From contig NZ_JABAIL010000001.1 in assembly GCF_012641475.1 (NCBI RefSeq), positions 558,001-622,000 on the forward strand: DNA of 64,000 bases, written 5' to 3'. This DNA is from Flammeovirga agarivorans. Lineage in GTDB: Bacteria; Bacteroidota; Bacteroidia; Cytophagales; Flammeovirgaceae. Both the position numbers and the translations under genes were made by a program. Shown here one piece after another: positions 63,801-64,000 of the stretch. Each line of letters opens with the position of its first letter. The stretch's first letter is position 1. The notes below the pieces were generated by a model. It was given only the letters and a program-made list of their open reading frames with translations, ran no database searches and was not told the DNA's origin.

Positions 63801-64000
63801 TCCAGATGACAAATAAGTTATGATCAAGAACTTCTAATCTTTCGTATACAGGAGGAATAATTTCTTTCCCTTTATTATCCATCAAACCTGTTTTATTATC
63901 AAAACCAAAACGGTAGAAAGATCCTTTTAGTATTGGAGTGATATATTGATATTTAGGTGAGACAATTTCGGAATTATCTTCAGTGACTAACCCCCATTTT
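60856..64000 (-). CDS. Giant WG-repeat protein (5' end beyond window)
   Basis: The frame stays open to the right edge, so at least 1,048 residues are present and the start is missing; TTG or ATG codons near 63880-63885 are internal. It is built of many WG-type beta repeats of about 45-60 residues ('KWGYIDANGKVVIPIKYS', 'KYGLIDDKAEVVVKPIYS', 'WGIFDKTGHQILDFKYE'). Such repeats form surface or cytosolic binding scaffolds of unknown ligand. No signal sequence can be judged because the N-terminus is off the window. Confidence 0.88.
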   Translation of the reverse strand, partial: KWGLVTEDNSEIVSPKYQYITPILKGSFYRFGFDNKTGLMDNKGKEIIPPVYERLEVLDHNLFVIWNSEGCSLINQKQEKLTKENYYSISPFGSYLKVFHKNKVGLINKNGEVIISPKFDDIQKKQHIYITESNNKKGFLNLKGEEQVSPQFKSVEFLDNNHIICRIEGGPLVQWFTIEESGTVINEKSFNKDTDYKRYQKELYLSAEINKVINNAPVQPVWVDVQNEKYLIAPNGKILMGGKSFFFVQYDPNSNLSVARRQESEDVYMNYLIDMTKGTTLFNDTFKEIVLSDFNSSEWARISVDTLWDKLINKKGTVKRQATVQGNDYTFNNIGNFYEKRAWFSTKDYKYGLIDDKAEVVVKPIYSVITDFTDGQAIVKRNNLYGTIDVNGEIILPIEYNGVSKLNNGWMSVKKGPGTAGRWGIFDKTGHQILDFKYEKIYLDEKGANVFENGRWGRYLRTKKWAFQPSIKVNEMLSFKNGIAKLQRKPIYNPVDRITLIGFKYQGYIKEDGTVIIPPVYTDIIGFERAWEKQEGLGILKKGELVGYINYLGETVLEPKYIKADGFSEVWTLHKGVAMVETKNKYINFVDYHGDEVLPEEFSAIDQSFYKIAEDSSGVSIGTINRKKGLLDYQGNHKSPFVYQQLYPINDQRFIAQKDKLWGIINADGDTLSSFINKKSSPLKGTENIKFLKDSTSSFSISNDGTWGIANLKVTPIQPSFKKIDDYKYHHIGSDYAIVSKKGKSKLQGVIDPNGKILVKLEFKKISPFTGDLAPAQKDSKNVKERKYGYINKKGKWIIAPTYNHAKQFSNGLAAVCSKNKWGYIDANGKVVIPIKYSTALDFKGELAEVDHHFIINKKGLTVGELKDHEQLYDYNGIRGIVKGTGYQRHILPNGIAAYAMKFDEVTPYNNAGVAFVKTGEIWELTRKINKTTTKKRFTKFQMENYLEQYGNKRKVVSLTGDVSQDMGFEKIHDGTWRMIGLDGTPLNPITFEKVKYDQGVFTFHIKQLEKVVNQDGKELTDWTLGIISTPNGKIISFQNGGSKLIQ

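Noticed and set aside
1-64000. CRISPR arrays, insertion sequences, integrases, prophage genes, attachment sites
   Set aside because: None found: no regularly spaced direct repeats, transposase motifs or terminal inverted repeats were seen at any position.

Overview
The window looks like chromosomal DNA of a low-GC marine member of the Bacteroidota, most probably Cytophagales of the Flammeovirga type. The supports are the AT-rich genes, the near absence of Shine-Dalgarno sequences, good matches to the Bacteroidota promoter (TTTG, 19-21 bases, TAnnTTTG) ahead of tRNA-His and rplU, type III glutamine synthetase, a TonB-dependent receptor with a carboxypeptidase-like N-terminal domain, LytTR two-component signalling and PKD/WG-repeat proteins. 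No insertion sequence, phage gene, integrase, rRNA or CRISPR array was seen. The genus is an inference from gene content and not proven.

Layout. 1-2 kb: feoA-feoB (ferrous iron uptake, feoB cut by the left edge), an alpha/beta hydrolase and tRNA-His. 2.2-7.3 kb: an ammonium block on the minus strand (Amt transporter, outer-membrane barrel, glutamine synthetase III), each gene with its own leader or terminator structure. 7.6-10 kb: topoisomerase III. 10.3-16.3 kb: an NTF2-like secreted protein, a MacB/FtsX-type ABC transporter and a helical-repeat protein. 16.3-24.2 kb: a large TonB-dependent receptor, a lytic transglycosylase with LysM and a two-domain M16 lipoprotein protease. 24.5-29.3 kb: glutaminase, a split CHR (chromate-type) transporter pair, and a PKD lipoprotein overlapping a tiny membrane protein. 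29.4-31.9 kb: a small barrel and a LytS/LytTR-type two-component system.

32-37.8 kb: the most system-like locus. It is a tightly packed six-gene operon (TetR regulator, LolA-like periplasmic protein, two FtsX permeases, LolD-like ATPase, outer-membrane barrel). Its promoter carries a clear dyad between the -7 element and the regulator start. Together the genes supply one part for each envelope layer, suggesting a regulated inner-to-outer-membrane route for a hydrophobic cargo. 37.9-40.4 kb: two tandem secreted paralogues of an unrecognised family. 40.6-44.7 kb: plsC, rplU-rpmA and a dnaA with a very long Q/N/P-rich linker. 44.8-51.7 kb: a propeller-like membrane protein, lptC and a run of small membrane and secreted proteins, then a VWA-type membrane protein. 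52-57.4 kb: a conserved Bacteroidota protein of unclear function, an ECF-type sigma factor with a probable anti-sigma protein that carries an internally duplicated domain, an M48/TPR protease and a small secreted protein. 57.6-60.8 kb: very small ORFs, typA, and two tandem 81-residue winged-helix-like paralogues. 60.9-64 kb: a giant WG-repeat protein running off the right edge.

All family assignments are from reading motifs by eye; no database search was possible.
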